A DNA stretch of 12,500 nt, from positions 20,001 to 32,500 of the forward strand of contig JAPXFY010001319.1 in the NCBI GenBank assembly GCA_030674185.1, in the 5' to 3' direction. This document shows, piece by piece, positions 1 through 7,500 of this stretch. The position numbers and the translations under genes were made by a program. Below the pieces are notes generated by a model that did no database searches, was not told the origin of the DNA, and was given only the letters and a program-made list of their open reading frames with translations. This stretch comes from Monoplex corrugatus (Eukaryota; Mollusca; Gastropoda; Littorinimorpha; Ranellidae). Each line of letters opens with the position of its first letter. Position 1 is the stretch's first letter.

Positions 1-482
1 CACTAACTGCCAGAGGAAAAACCCGCGTTGTGTTCTTCTTAGTGTGCCTCCATAGGGTGTCTCTAGGGTGTCTCCAGGGTGTCTCTCACGTGGGTCGGAG
101 GCCCTTTCTTTTATACACTTCCCTCGCATCAGATAATGTAAAATAATGCAAATTTTATGCTGGCCATAAAAATTGGAACTGACCAAGCGTGAATCCTTTA
201 AAGGGATGTCCACCTTTTTACAATATCTAGGATAAAATAACCATTCAGTTCTCTTACTAGCTGGGCAGCCGATTATGGTCGTGTGACTGCCCCTTTTAGT
301 TACTGAATATGTAATGAACAGCGTATGTCCATCACGAGTAACTTCTAAAGAGCTACTCGCCCTGGGCAGTCACGGTTTGACCTCTCTGACCACTTAGAGT
401 GACTTTTCCTGATACTATCACTCACTAGCGTACCTGGCCCTATTTCCATAAGGCCATAGGGCACACCTATTGAAGTGTAACA
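1..482 (-). repeat. 3' LTR, truncated by window start
   Basis: The segment matches 7708-8189 with 4 substitutions and no indels. On the minus strand it starts TGTTACAC at 482, directly after the polypurine tract. By comparison with the right copy about 184 bp of its far end (U5 and part of R) lie outside the window. It carries the same TATA box (108-115), E-box (87-92) and 11-bp triplicate (54-86) as the 5' LTR. Confidence 0.95.
54..86. repeat. Three tandem 11-bp repeats in the LTR
   Basis: AGGGTGTCTCT is repeated at 54-64, 65-75 (last base C) and 76-86. The same triplicate is at 7761-7793 in the other LTR. On the coding (minus) strand it lies about 22 bp downstream of the TATA box, so it would sit at or just after the transcription start, in the R region of the RNA. 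Confidence 0.85.
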
Positions 483-495
483 CTCGCCCCTTTCT
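483..495 (-). other. Polypurine tract (plus-strand primer site)
   Basis: On the minus strand the bases AGAAAGGGGCGAG directly precede the LTR start TGTTACAC. A purine run abutting the 3' LTR is the RNase H-resistant primer for plus-strand DNA in LTR elements. It contains one pyrimidine (C at the GCG), as tolerated in many Gypsy elements. Confidence 0.85.
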
Positions 496-684
496 AACAA
501 ACAAAAATATAATTACACATCATATTTTTGTATATATGTAAATCGTATGGGAGATGGAATGTCGCAGTGAGTGAGGAAAATAATCAATTAACACAAGTAT
601 TATTAATTTCATTGCTCTGGGTCTATCCCTTTACCAGAGATAGTGCGACAGAACGTCATCCCAACGGTGCCTTGAGGCAAATTC
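496..684 (-). other. Non-coding 3' region of the LTR element with a hairpin
   Basis: No credible coding sequence is seen in this AT-rich stretch. It contains a perfect 10-bp inverted repeat, ACAAAAATAT at 501-510 against ATATTTTTGT at 522-531 with an 11-base spacer, 6 bases upstream of the polypurine tract in the element's sense. The only open frame here (plus strand, 70 codons) has no recognisable content and is antisense to the element. Confidence 0.6.
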
Positions 685-1238
685 AGTCAATCAGTAACAT
701 ACATGATCATTACTTGTTAAAAAGTATAATTTGTAGATAACAAACATATTCCCAACACCACTTGATGTAATACATAAGTCCCAAGTCAATCAATCAGCAA
801 TATACACGATGATTACTTGCAAAATTTGTAGACAACAAACATAACACCACTTGATGTAATACATAAGTCCCAAGTCAATCAATCAGCAATATACATGATG
901 ATTACTTGCAAAATTTGTAGACAACAAATATAACACCACTTGATGTAATACATAAGTTCCAAGTCAATCAATCAGCAATATACATGATGATTACTTGCAA
1001 AATTTGTAGACAACAAACATATTCCCAACACCACTTGATGTAATACATAAGTCCCAAGTCAATCAATCAGCAATATACATGATGATTACTTGCAAAATTT
1101 GTAGACAACAAATATAACACCACTTGATGTAATACATAAGTCCCAAGTCAATCAATCAGCAATATACATGATGATTACTTGCAAAATTTGTAGACAACAA
1201 AATATAACACCACTTGATGTGCTACATAAGTCCCAAGT
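685..1238. repeat. 89-bp tandem repeat array between env and PPT
   Basis: Five nearly identical units start at 779, 868, 957, 1052 and 1141 (lengths 89, 89, 95, 89 and 90). A more diverged unit lies before them (about 685-778) and a fragment ends the array. The anchor AACACCACTTGATGT recurs at 754, 843, 932, 1027, 1116 and 1206. The 95-bp unit and the first diverged unit share a 6-bp insertion (ATTCCC-type) and are three units apart, so the array may have grown by duplicating a three-unit block. The repeats lie inside the LTR element, in its 3' untranslated RNA. They have no spacer structure and are not a CRISPR array. Confidence 0.95.
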
Positions 1239-1280
1239 GCACTTCTCCATCACCAAACGTGATGCGACGTCTCAACGGCT

Positions 1281-1895
1281 TCACTGCCCCAGGGACGGGT
1301 AAAACTTCACCCGTGACTCGTCCATGAACGTAACACCCTCCGGCGCAGGGGTAGTCCCCCTGTCGGCGTCAGTCGCGCCAGTCGAACCGTCAACCGCCGG
1401 AAGAACCGTGGGATGGAGGGTCTCCTGCCTGCTTCTCCAGAACCCTGCGACTGGACTAGTCAGAAGGGCTTTACTTCCAAACATTCTAACACGTATATAC
1501 AACACGACTCCAGCGATAGCTATCGCCACTACTATTGCAATTAAAATATATACCCAGATGGGCCAACCAGTCCTTTCTTTTGGTATGGCCTTTAGCTGTC
1601 GAAGTTGTGAAATCAGTGGACCCATTCTAATTTCCTTCAGATCCTTAAGCTGTTTTGGCAGTTTGACAGGACCTAACTCGGTTAAAATTTGATTAACTGG
1701 TTTCCACAGTGAAACATTTGACAAAGCATACTTTGTCAGCCAGGCTAGGTGGAACTCGTTAACAGCAAAGACATTTTCTTGTTGATAGTAGGGTGTTAAC
1801 GTTATAGAATCATTGGCCCCTGTACACATCATACCTACTGTTATTACACTTAGCGGTGGTTTAACTTCCATAGGTCTGACTGCTTGGTCGTGCAA
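1281..1895 (-). pseudogene. env: Env-like protein, C-terminal part with membrane anchor (broken)
   Basis: This minus-strand frame encodes the back half of a type I membrane glycoprotein in the env position of the element. Residues about 113-133 form one strongly hydrophobic membrane segment (core WVYILIAIVVAIAIAGVVLY) followed by a basic IRVR stop-transfer motif and a cytoplasmic tail of about 70 residues. Two N-glycosylation sequons (NDS, NVS) precede the anchor. The frame has no ATG at 1895 (the codon is TTG); it is open back to 1937, and its first ATG is at 1871. It therefore continues an upstream protein and is not a gene of its own. The upstream env part (1861-2202) is in another frame and overlaps it, so env is broken here. 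Family assignment rests on position and topology, not on a search. Confidence 0.7.
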
Positions 1896-2202
1896 AGTTT
1901 TTTGAATACTGTTGACCCTTGGTGAGATAGTGTTGTACTATTTCCCAAGATATGCCCATGGCGTTTTTTATGTTCTCTGACAGCTGATCCATCGCCCTGA
2001 CATACGGATCAAGATCAATGACAAATGTGACAATCCATCTTGACCTGGTGGTTGTAATCTCATTGACCCTCTCAAACACCACATTATGAGAACCTAAATT
2101 GCCCTTGACCAGTCCAACGCACAACAGTAGCAACACTGCTGTAGACCTCATTTTCCCTCGTGCAACATAATTTCCCACGCATGACATATAGACCCCTGAC
2201 AT
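1861..2202 (-). pseudogene. env: Env-like protein, N-terminal part with signal peptide (broken)
   Basis: The frame starts 108 bp after the pol stop. The better start is the Met at 2151 (residue 18), which begins a classic signal peptide (LLLLCVGLV, likely cleaved near VKG). Just after it comes TTTRSRWIVTFVIDLDPY, a mature N-terminal block that I believe resembles env-like proteins of invertebrate Gypsy elements; this is from memory and unverified. The frame stops at 1861, and the anchor-bearing part follows in a different frame. The two parts together give only about 300 codons, shorter than usual for retroviral-type env. I see no basic furin-like cleavage site or fusion peptide, so an internal deletion as well as a frame break is likely. 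Confidence 0.65.
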
Positions 2203-2310
2203 CCATATGTCAACATAAGTTCCGCATAGTGCTAGCTATGCAATCGGCGCAATTTGCACCACCCAATCCCTCACCCAACCAGTGAAAGGATTTTCTTATA
2301 GCGAAGCCTC

Positions 2311-5256
2311 TCATAACAGAGAAATAACGGCCTCGAGCAAAGTCTTTACTTTACTCTGGTTGCCCTCATCTCGCCCCTGAATGGACGACACCAGCTTTTC
2401 CTGAATTTGATCTGTGTCTACCTGCTGAGTTCCGGAAACAGTTTTTGAATCAGCCTCTTTATCTGACTGCACCTCGATGTCGGTCATGGTCACATGGTTA
2501 GCCTCTTTTAGCCTTGTTTGCCTAGCCCGTAATCTTTTCTGAAGCTCCATTAAGGGTATGTCATCCTCGTCTGAGGATCCCTCCCGTTCTTGCCGAAGGA
2601 GCCTCGTCATTCGTTCTGTTGGTGCTATCTTCTGCTCTCGCTCACTCTCATCTTCACTCGCATTCTCACTGGAAGATGACTCGTTTGGAGGAATTGCAAG
2701 CTGAGCTTTCCTCACTGGCTTACCTGTTTCTACCATGGGTGGAATGTTCCAATCACCAACCGGAGCTTTCCGAAGGTGTTCTACATGGGTCTTCTGTTCC
2801 GTACCATCCAACTGATTTCTGATTCGAAAGGTCACTGGGGTTAACTGTTCTACTATCCTAAAGTATGGTTTCCATTTCCGTTCTAACTTACTTTTTCTTT
2901 GATGATTGCGCAAATAAACCGGATCACCTACCTTTAATTCTGCAAGTTTTGCAGTCCGGTTTGCATAACGTGCTCCTTTCTTTTGGGATTTCTTTATCCT
3001 ATGATACACTTGAGTGAACACTCGGTGTTGGTTTTCCAGCGCAATCTTATGCTGATCTTCACCCATATATTTCCTTCTGGGTCGCAGGATGTTGTCAAGT
3101 GGCAACACCGGATCGCGATTGTACAGGAGAAAGAATGGGGAATGCTGTGTGGTTTCTGACATGCTCACTCGAATTGCAGACAGGGTTTGATCTAAGTGTA
3201 CATCCCATGTCTGGAGTTCATCTTGTATCTTTTTGGACATGATGTCATGTAACGTCCTGTGAAACCTTTCCACTTTAGCATTTGACTGTGCGTGGTAGAA
3301 ACTTGTTGTGATATGATCAATGCGGAGTTCTCTCAACATCTCTTTCATGATCCTATTTTCATTTTCTGTGCCATTGTCAGTCACTAACTGTAACGGACAG
3401 CTATGTCTAGGAATTACCTTTTCCATCAATAGCTGGGCCACCGTTTCTGCAGACTTGTCTGGAACTGCAAATGCTTCTGGCCAACCACTGTAATGATCTA
3501 CAAAGGCTACTATGTATTTGTTTCCTGACAAACTTTTTGGGTACGGTCCAGATAGATCCAGACTTACCTTTGCAAATGGATAGGGTGGGACATCCATTTC
3601 TTGCACGGGCGCCTTTTGTTTCTGCATGACTCTTCTTTGACACACAATACAGCCACTTACATACTCATACAAACCCCGGTACATGTCTGTCCAAAAATAT
3701 TTCAGTTGTATGGTGTCATAAGTCTTATCTATGCCCATGTGACCGTTTTCATCATGATACTGACGTATCACGAAAGGAATGAGGTGTTCAGGTATAACTA
3801 ACCTTGCTCTTGGCTCGTCATTCTGATGTGATAAGAAGTACAGAACATCATCAATGACCATATACCTTGTCCGTATCATCTTAGGTGCATTTTCCTGCTC
3901 CATCTGTTTCCTTATTTGAACTAGCTTTGGATCCTTGTCCTGTTCTACCTTCATGTCAAACTTGGCAAGCTCAATCTTGTCTAACTTTTCTGCCGGCTCA
4001 TCTACCTGCTTGAAACTGGCAAATTCTTTTGGTGCAAACTCATTAGAGTTAATCACACCTACCTCAAACGAATTATCACTGACTTCTTTGACCTGTTCTA
4101 CTTCCTGTGCATTTTGATCAAACGAGCCCTCTGGCATCCTGGATAGCAGATCGGCTAATACATTTGTAGGTCCTGGGATGTACTCTATAGTACAATTGTA
4201 TCCAGCAATCCCCAGTGCCCACATCTGTATCTTCCTATTTTGCATTGGAGAATTTAGCAGATATTGTAGGGGTCTGTGATCCGTACAGATCTTGAACTGT
4301 ACATTATGAAGATAGTGATCTAGTTTTTGCAAGGCATAATGAATGGCAAATGCTTCTTTCTCTATGACGGACCATTTCTTTTGGCTCTCACTCAACTTGT
4401 GGGACAAGAAATAAATTGGTTTCTCTTCCCCTTCACACTCTTGTGTGAGGCATGCCCCTATACACGAGTCACTGGCATCCGTGTATAGCACATATGGTTT
4501 TCTGGTGTCTGGATAGGCCAACAGTGGCACAACAGACAAGCTTTCCTTCAGATAATTGAACGCGCGCTGACACTCTGCGCTCCATTTGAAACGGGCATAC
4601 TTCTTTGTGAGAGCGATGATTGGTTCAGCTATCTTTGAGAAGTTGGGAAGGAATCTACGATAATAGCTCACCATCCCTATGAAGCTGCGCACTTCTCTCA
4701 CAGTAGTAGGCGCAGGCATGTCTCTGATGGCCTTAACTTTTTCCTGTTCTGGCTTGACCCCATCTTCATATACCACAAAACCTAAGTATTTGATTTCCTC
4801 TCTCATGAACTGACACTTTTTCAACTTGAGCCGCAGATTGTGTTGTCCTAACCTATCGAACACCATGTCGATGTGTGTGAAATGTTCTTCTAGGGTCTCT
4901 GAGAAAATCAAAATGTCATCAAGGTACGCTATGGCAAAACTCTCGTAGCCACATAGAACAGTGTTCATCAACATCATGAACACACTGGGTGCGTTCGTCA
5001 ACCCAAAAGGCATGACATTGAATTCAAAGAGCCCCTTGTGACATGCAAATGCTGTTTTCTCTTTTTCCTTTTCTACCATCTTTACCTGCCAATACCCACT
5101 TTTCAGATCAAGGCTTGAAAAGTACTTGGCTTTTCCCAACAAGGAAAGTAAATCATCAATCACAGGAAGCGGGTATGAGTTTTTCTTTGTGATTTCATTG
5201 AGCTTGCGATAGTCTACACAAAGCCGCTTGGATCCATCTTTCTTTGACACAATCAC
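2311..5256 (-). CDS. pol: Pol: reverse transcriptase, RNase H and integrase
   Basis: Residues 1-240 are the RT catalytic core, with SSLDLKSGY (Asp50), PFGLTNAP (83-90) and YLDD (111-114). RNase H follows at about 250-375, with YTDAS (Asp260), Glu299 or Glu301, TDHRPL (Asp326) and ADLLSR (Asp369). Integrase has the HHCC zinc site (His501, His506, Cys536, Cys539) and catalytic Asp567, Asp627 and Glu663, an exact D-35-E spacing. A GPY/F-like module lies near 770-830 (KPYFRI). The last 150 residues are an acidic, serine-rich tail with no recognised domain and no chromodomain. The Met at 5256 is internal to RT and is not a true start: the frame is open upstream to about 5310, and the RT N-terminus lies in the protease frame. 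A one-base break near 5296-5298 separates them. Confidence 0.93.
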   Translation of the reverse strand: MIVSKKDGSKRLCVDYRKLNEITKKNSYPLPVIDDLLSLLGKAKYFSSLDLKSGYWQVKMVEKEKEKTAFACHKGLFEFNVMPFGLTNAPSVFMMLMNTVLCGYESFAIAYLDDILIFSETLEEHFTHIDMVFDRLGQHNLRLKLKKCQFMREEIKYLGFVVYEDGVKPEQEKVKAIRDMPAPTTVREVRSFIGMVSYYRRFLPNFSKIAEPIIALTKKYARFKWSAECQRAFNYLKESLSVVPLLAYPDTRKPYVLYTDASDSCIGACLTQECEGEEKPIYFLSHKLSESQKKWSVIEKEAFAIHYALQKLDHYLHNVQFKICTDHRPLQYLLNSPMQNRKIQMWALGIAGYNCTIEYIPGPTNVLADLLSRMPEGSFDQNAQEVEQVKEVSDNSFEVGVINSNEFAPKEFASFKQVDEPAEKLDKIELAKFDMKVEQDKDPKLVQIRKQMEQENAPKMIRTRYMVIDDVLYFLSHQNDEPRARLVIPEHLIPFVIRQYHDENGHMGIDKTYDTIQLKYFWTDMYRGLYEYVSGCIVCQRRVMQKQKAPVQEMDVPPYPFAKVSLDLSGPYPKSLSGNKYIVAFVDHYSGWPEAFAVPDKSAETVAQLLMEKVIPRHSCPLQLVTDNGTENENRIMKEMLRELRIDHITTSFYHAQSNAKVERFHRTLHDIMSKKIQDELQTWDVHLDQTLSAIRVSMSETTQHSPFFLLYNRDPVLPLDNILRPRRKYMGEDQHKIALENQHRVFTQVYHRIKKSQKKGARYANRTAKLAELKVGDPVYLRNHQRKSKLERKWKPYFRIVEQLTPVTFRIRNQLDGTEQKTHVEHLRKAPVGDWNIPPMVETGKPVRKAQLAIPPNESSSSENASEDESEREQKIAPTERMTRLLRQEREGSSDEDDIPLMELQKRLRARQTRLKEANHVTMTDIEVQSDKEADSKTVSGTQQVDTDQIQEKLVSSIQGRDEGNQSKVKTLLEAVISLL

Positions 5257-6269
5257 TAAACTAGAACACCAAGGAGACTGTGCCCTTCGTATAACTTTAG
5301 CATCTCTTCTAAGGCCTGGTCCACTATCTCCCTGTCTTGCAAAGGGACCCTGTACGGGCGCAGTTTAATGGGTGGATGTTCACCAGTATCAACGGTGCAT
5401 TTGACAGTACTAGTCTGTCCCAGATCCAGGTCGCTACTCGCGAACAGATGTTTCTTATTTTGGACCAATTTCACTACTCGCTCTTTATACTCATCAGGAG
5501 CGTCAACCTCTGAAAACTCAATTCCAGGGGTATATCTTCTATTTGCAACCTTTGACACTGGCGACACACCTCCCACTGTGACTGCGTTCACTTCCTGAAC
5601 CCTTTCTACATGGCCTACTATACTTCCTCTCTTGATTTTGATTGTCTTATTGGTAGTATTCATCACTAACACAGAATAACAACCTTTCCTGTTTCTCTTA
5701 ACTACAGTGTTTCCTAACATGACTCCCGGTTCTTCCGCCAAGAAGCCATTGTCACCACCCAACATTTCTAAATGTTGTTCACCCTGGAAGTATGGGGAGT
5801 CCTTCATCCTAACACTCATGATCTGAGCTGTTTGCGGTTTCAGAACCGTAGTTTTGCCTGCTCTGACTAGTGATGCTATATGGATGTCTTGTTCGTAGTG
5901 AACATACACATCCCCTACTCGAACTTTCTTCAAGTCAAAATAGATACGAACTCCATGCTCAGTCATCCAGTCCGTTCCCAAAATAAAATTTCTGTCTAGG
6001 TCTTTGACAACAATGAAAGGGTGATTAAATTTCTTCCCTCCAACCGTAAATTCTAATGTAACTGACCCTTTCACCTTCAACTCCTCACCACTAACTGATT
6101 GAAGAGACACCTTTTGTTTCTTCAGTTTCTGTTTTGTACCTACTTTGGCTAATGCTTTTTCACTTATCAAAGATACCTCTGCCCCTGTGTCAATAAGACT
6201 TCTAAATCTTTGTTTCCCAACCTGTATACTAATACACTTTGGATTTCCCGCTAAACTAACTCTAAACAT
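5256..6269 (-). CDS. pro: Aspartic protease and N-terminal part of RT
   Basis: This is a retropepsin-like aspartic protease with LIDTGAEVSLIS (Asp27 catalytic) and the C-terminal ILGTDW motif (96-101). It acts as a homodimer to cut Gag and Pol. A linker follows, then the start of RT at about 270-320 (HPPIKLRPYRVP, the usual entry to Ty3/Gypsy RT). The Met at 6269 is probably not used: the frame is open upstream to the end of gag and can be entered by -1 frameshift at 6326-6332. After residue about 324 the frame leaves RT homology and stops at 5256, while RT continues in the -1 frame. The break lies at or next to a three-base A run (coding strand, 5296-5298), so a one-base indel is the simplest explanation. 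Confidence 0.9.
   Translation of the reverse strand: MFRVSLAGNPKCISIQVGKQRFRSLIDTGAEVSLISEKALAKVGTKQKLKKQKVSLQSVSGEELKVKGSVTLEFTVGGKKFNHPFIVVKDLDRNFILGTDWMTEHGVRIYFDLKKVRVGDVYVHYEQDIHIASLVRAGKTTVLKPQTAQIMSVRMKDSPYFQGEQHLEMLGGDNGFLAEEPGVMLGNTVVKRNRKGCYSVLVMNTTNKTIKIKRGSIVGHVERVQEVNAVTVGGVSPVSKVANRRYTPGIEFSEVDAPDEYKERVVKLVQNKKHLFASSDLDLGQTSTVKCTVDTGEHPPIKLRPYRVPLQDREIVDQALEEMLKLYEGHSLLGVLV
5296..5298 (-). other. Frame break inside RT
   Basis: Upstream of this point RT homology is in the protease frame, and downstream it is in the -1 frame. Both frames are open across a short overlap. No canonical slippery heptamer is present, and the break falls inside the RT domain rather than at a polyprotein boundary, so a one-base loss or a sequencing deletion is more likely than programmed recoding. 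Confidence 0.75.
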
Positions 6270-6280
6270 TTCTCTGTTTT

Positions 6281-6332
6281 CCCGTTTGTTCCAGCCAGTG
6301 GCTTCTACCTGACCGGAACGGGCTAGTTTTCC
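6281..6332 (-). promoter_or_regulatory. Candidate -1 ribosomal frameshift signal at gag/pro
   Basis: The coding-strand heptamer GGAAAAC (6332-6326) directly precedes the gag stop TAG (6325-6323). The protease frame opens only after a TGA at 6341-6339, so any -1 shift must fall in this 14-base overlap. Six bases further on, GTTCC (6319-6315) can pair with GGAAC (6292-6288), and the adjoining AGCC (6303-6300) with GGCT (6296-6293). An alternative pairing is CCCGTT (6322-6317) with AACGGG (6286-6281). The heptamer is not a perfect X XXY YYZ site, because its P-site codon re-pairs imperfectly. Confidence 0.6.
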
Positions 6333-6670
6333 TGTCGCTCAGGTCTGACCCGACAGTTCCTCTTTTTGTGTCCTAATTTCCCACATCTCCAACACCTGAC
6401 ATGCTGTTCCTGTGGCGTCTGACTGACTGCCTGCACCGCGCGTCTTGGGCAGTCTTTGATGCGGTGTTTCCCACCACAGCGGAAGCAACCTCTTGGACGG
6501 CTACCGTCCACTTCCATTGGCTCTTCCTGCCGGTGGTTTTCCTTATAGCCGAAGGTTTTCCTGGTATCCGAGGAAAATCTTAGCCTAAACTGTTTCCTCA
6601 CATTTTCCTCTTGGCTAGCTTCTTGTACTGCTGTCTCAAAGTCAGCACAATTCATCCTAATTAACTTCAT
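6323..6670 (-). pseudogene. gag: Gag, C-terminal part: nucleocapsid with two zinc knuckles
   Basis: This part carries a capsid tail, a PMEVD motif near residues 51-55 that I recall from other Gypsy Gag proteins (unverified), and two retroviral-type zinc knuckles that bind the genomic RNA. The first (62-74) is CX2CX3HX4C, one residue shorter than standard. The second (93-106) is the standard CX2CX4HX4C. The Met at 6670 is not a start: the frame is open upstream to about 6724 and continues the capsid domain from a different frame. The stop at 6323 is the natural gag end, immediately after the candidate slippery site. Its sense strand, position and motifs are clear, but this copy cannot make full-length Gag as written. 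Confidence 0.88.
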
Positions 6671-6711
6671 CTTAAGGTAATCATGGTAAAGACCGTTTTC
6701 AAAGTACCCTA

Positions 6712-7089
6712 TTAACTGTCTTTTATCAAGGGCTCGGCCAAATTTGCCGGCGGAGGAAATGCTTCTGCTGCCAATGCATGTACGCGTTCCGCGAACGCTG
6801 GCACTGTTTCATCCCGCCCTTGCTGGATCTTCATTAGCAAGACAAGTGCATGCTGTGTGTCTACCACATCGTTGAAACGAAGCCCCAGTTGCCGTTTCAA
6901 TTCATCCCAATCAGGCCGTTCAACACTAGCTAAAAACCTAGCAATGAAGTCACTGACTACCCCCTTGCTGGTCTGATACGCGATGTTTAACTTTCGCGCG
7001 TCATCTGCTTCGCATATAGTAGCAACTTTTTCTACTTCCTTCATCCACTCTCTAAATTTTTGTGGGTTCCCTGAAAATGGCTGGATCAT
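6712..7089 (-). pseudogene. gag: Gag, central capsid part
   Basis: The translation (IQPFSGNPQKFREWMKEVEK near the start, then a helix-rich segment with PAFAERVHALAAEAF) has the layout of a Ty3/Gypsy capsid domain, which assembles the particle. The frame is open a short way upstream of the Met at 7089, so that Met is internal. At its end the frame runs into a TAA at 6714-6712, while capsid homology goes on in the -1 frame. The switch lies at a run of four A on the coding strand (6724-6721). With the first gag piece (7157-7095) and the nucleocapsid piece this makes three gag fragments in three frames, each step in the -1 direction. Confidence 0.85.
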
Positions 7090-7094
7090 CTGTG

Positions 7095-7157
7095 CTATAC
7101 CATTGCTTCTAACACCCCTGGTGGGTTTATGCTCTGCCTTTGCTCTCCTTCAGCCAT
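7095..7157 (-). pseudogene. gag: Gag N-terminal fragment with the probable gag start codon
   Basis: The ATG at 7157-7155 is the first after the leader stop and has a strong context (A at -3, G at +4), because it is the end of a run of 12 A. Twenty codons follow before a TAG at 7097-7095, while the capsid frame is the -1 frame. The likely switch is a run of four G on the coding strand (7118-7115), again one base short. This is inferred from the continuous reading on either side, not from a database match. Confidence 0.6.
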
Positions 7158-7177
7158 TTTTTTTTTTTCTTTTTTTT
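7156..7177 (-). other. A-rich tract ending in the gag start codon
   Basis: On the coding strand eight A, one G and twelve A run straight into TGG, so the A of the gag ATG is the last of the run. The stretch would be unstructured in the RNA leader and is prone to slippage during replication and sequencing. Confidence 0.7.
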
Positions 7178-7235
7178 AAAGCCCTCCTTTCTAGTCAATC
7201 ACAAGGTTAGGGAGAAACCACAAGAGACCCACCTC

Positions 7236-7481
7236 TCAGAAGGACCATTCCTTCCCCTTGTAGACGATGACCCCTTCTTCTTCAGGCGATTCGTAGCCGG
7301 CAGGGATGTACCTTGGCTCGGCCGTTGGTGGTGTCGCCTCCGCAGTGCGCTGAACCCGTCGTTCGAAGCCCAGCGGCCACCTGTTCACCAGCGTGATGGT
7401 CAGAGGGTGACTTCGGACGAGCTGCTCGGTGCGGTTCCTCCTCCTATCCGTTGTTTTTTTGGATAGGGTTTTTTCAAACAT
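7236..7481 (-). CDS. Small ORF of 81 codons in the 5' leader, unknown
   Basis: This frame starts with an ATG 20 bases after the primer-binding site and ends 79 bases before the gag start, in the same frame as that start but separated from it by stops. The product is basic in its N-terminal half (KKTTDRRRNR) and proline- and glutamate-rich later (EATPPTAEPRY, SPEEEG). I recognise no domain, signal peptide or membrane segment. Its GC content is visibly higher than the surrounding leader. It may be an upstream ORF that limits gag translation, a small accessory protein, or chance. The leader's packaging and dimerisation signals would also be expected here. Confidence 0.35.
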   Translation of the reverse strand: MFEKTLSKKTTDRRRNRTEQLVRSHPLTITLVNRWPLGFERRVQRTAEATPPTAEPRYIPAGYESPEEEGVIVYKGKEWSF

Positions 7482-7500
7482 TCTAAAACCCGCTCTAAAA

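Noticed and set aside
528..740. Plus-strand ORF of 70 codons
   Set aside because: No recognisable motif, antisense to the element, and runs into the diverged end of the tandem array.
685..1238. CRISPR-like array of repeats
   Set aside because: Units are directly tandem, 89 bp, with no unique spacers, and sit inside a eukaryotic LTR element.
1324..1692. Plus-strand ORF of 122 codons
   Set aside because: It is the antisense shadow of the env-like C-terminal frame, which has a clear membrane anchor and fits the element order.
5256..5310. Second programmed frameshift between protease and RT
   Set aside because: The break is inside the RT domain, with no slippery heptamer at the switch; Ty3/Gypsy elements do not normally recode there.
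7140..7466. Plus-strand ORF of 108 codons opposite the leader
   Set aside because: It is antisense to the LTR element leader, starts in a T-run and overlaps the minus-strand leader ORF; composition explains it.
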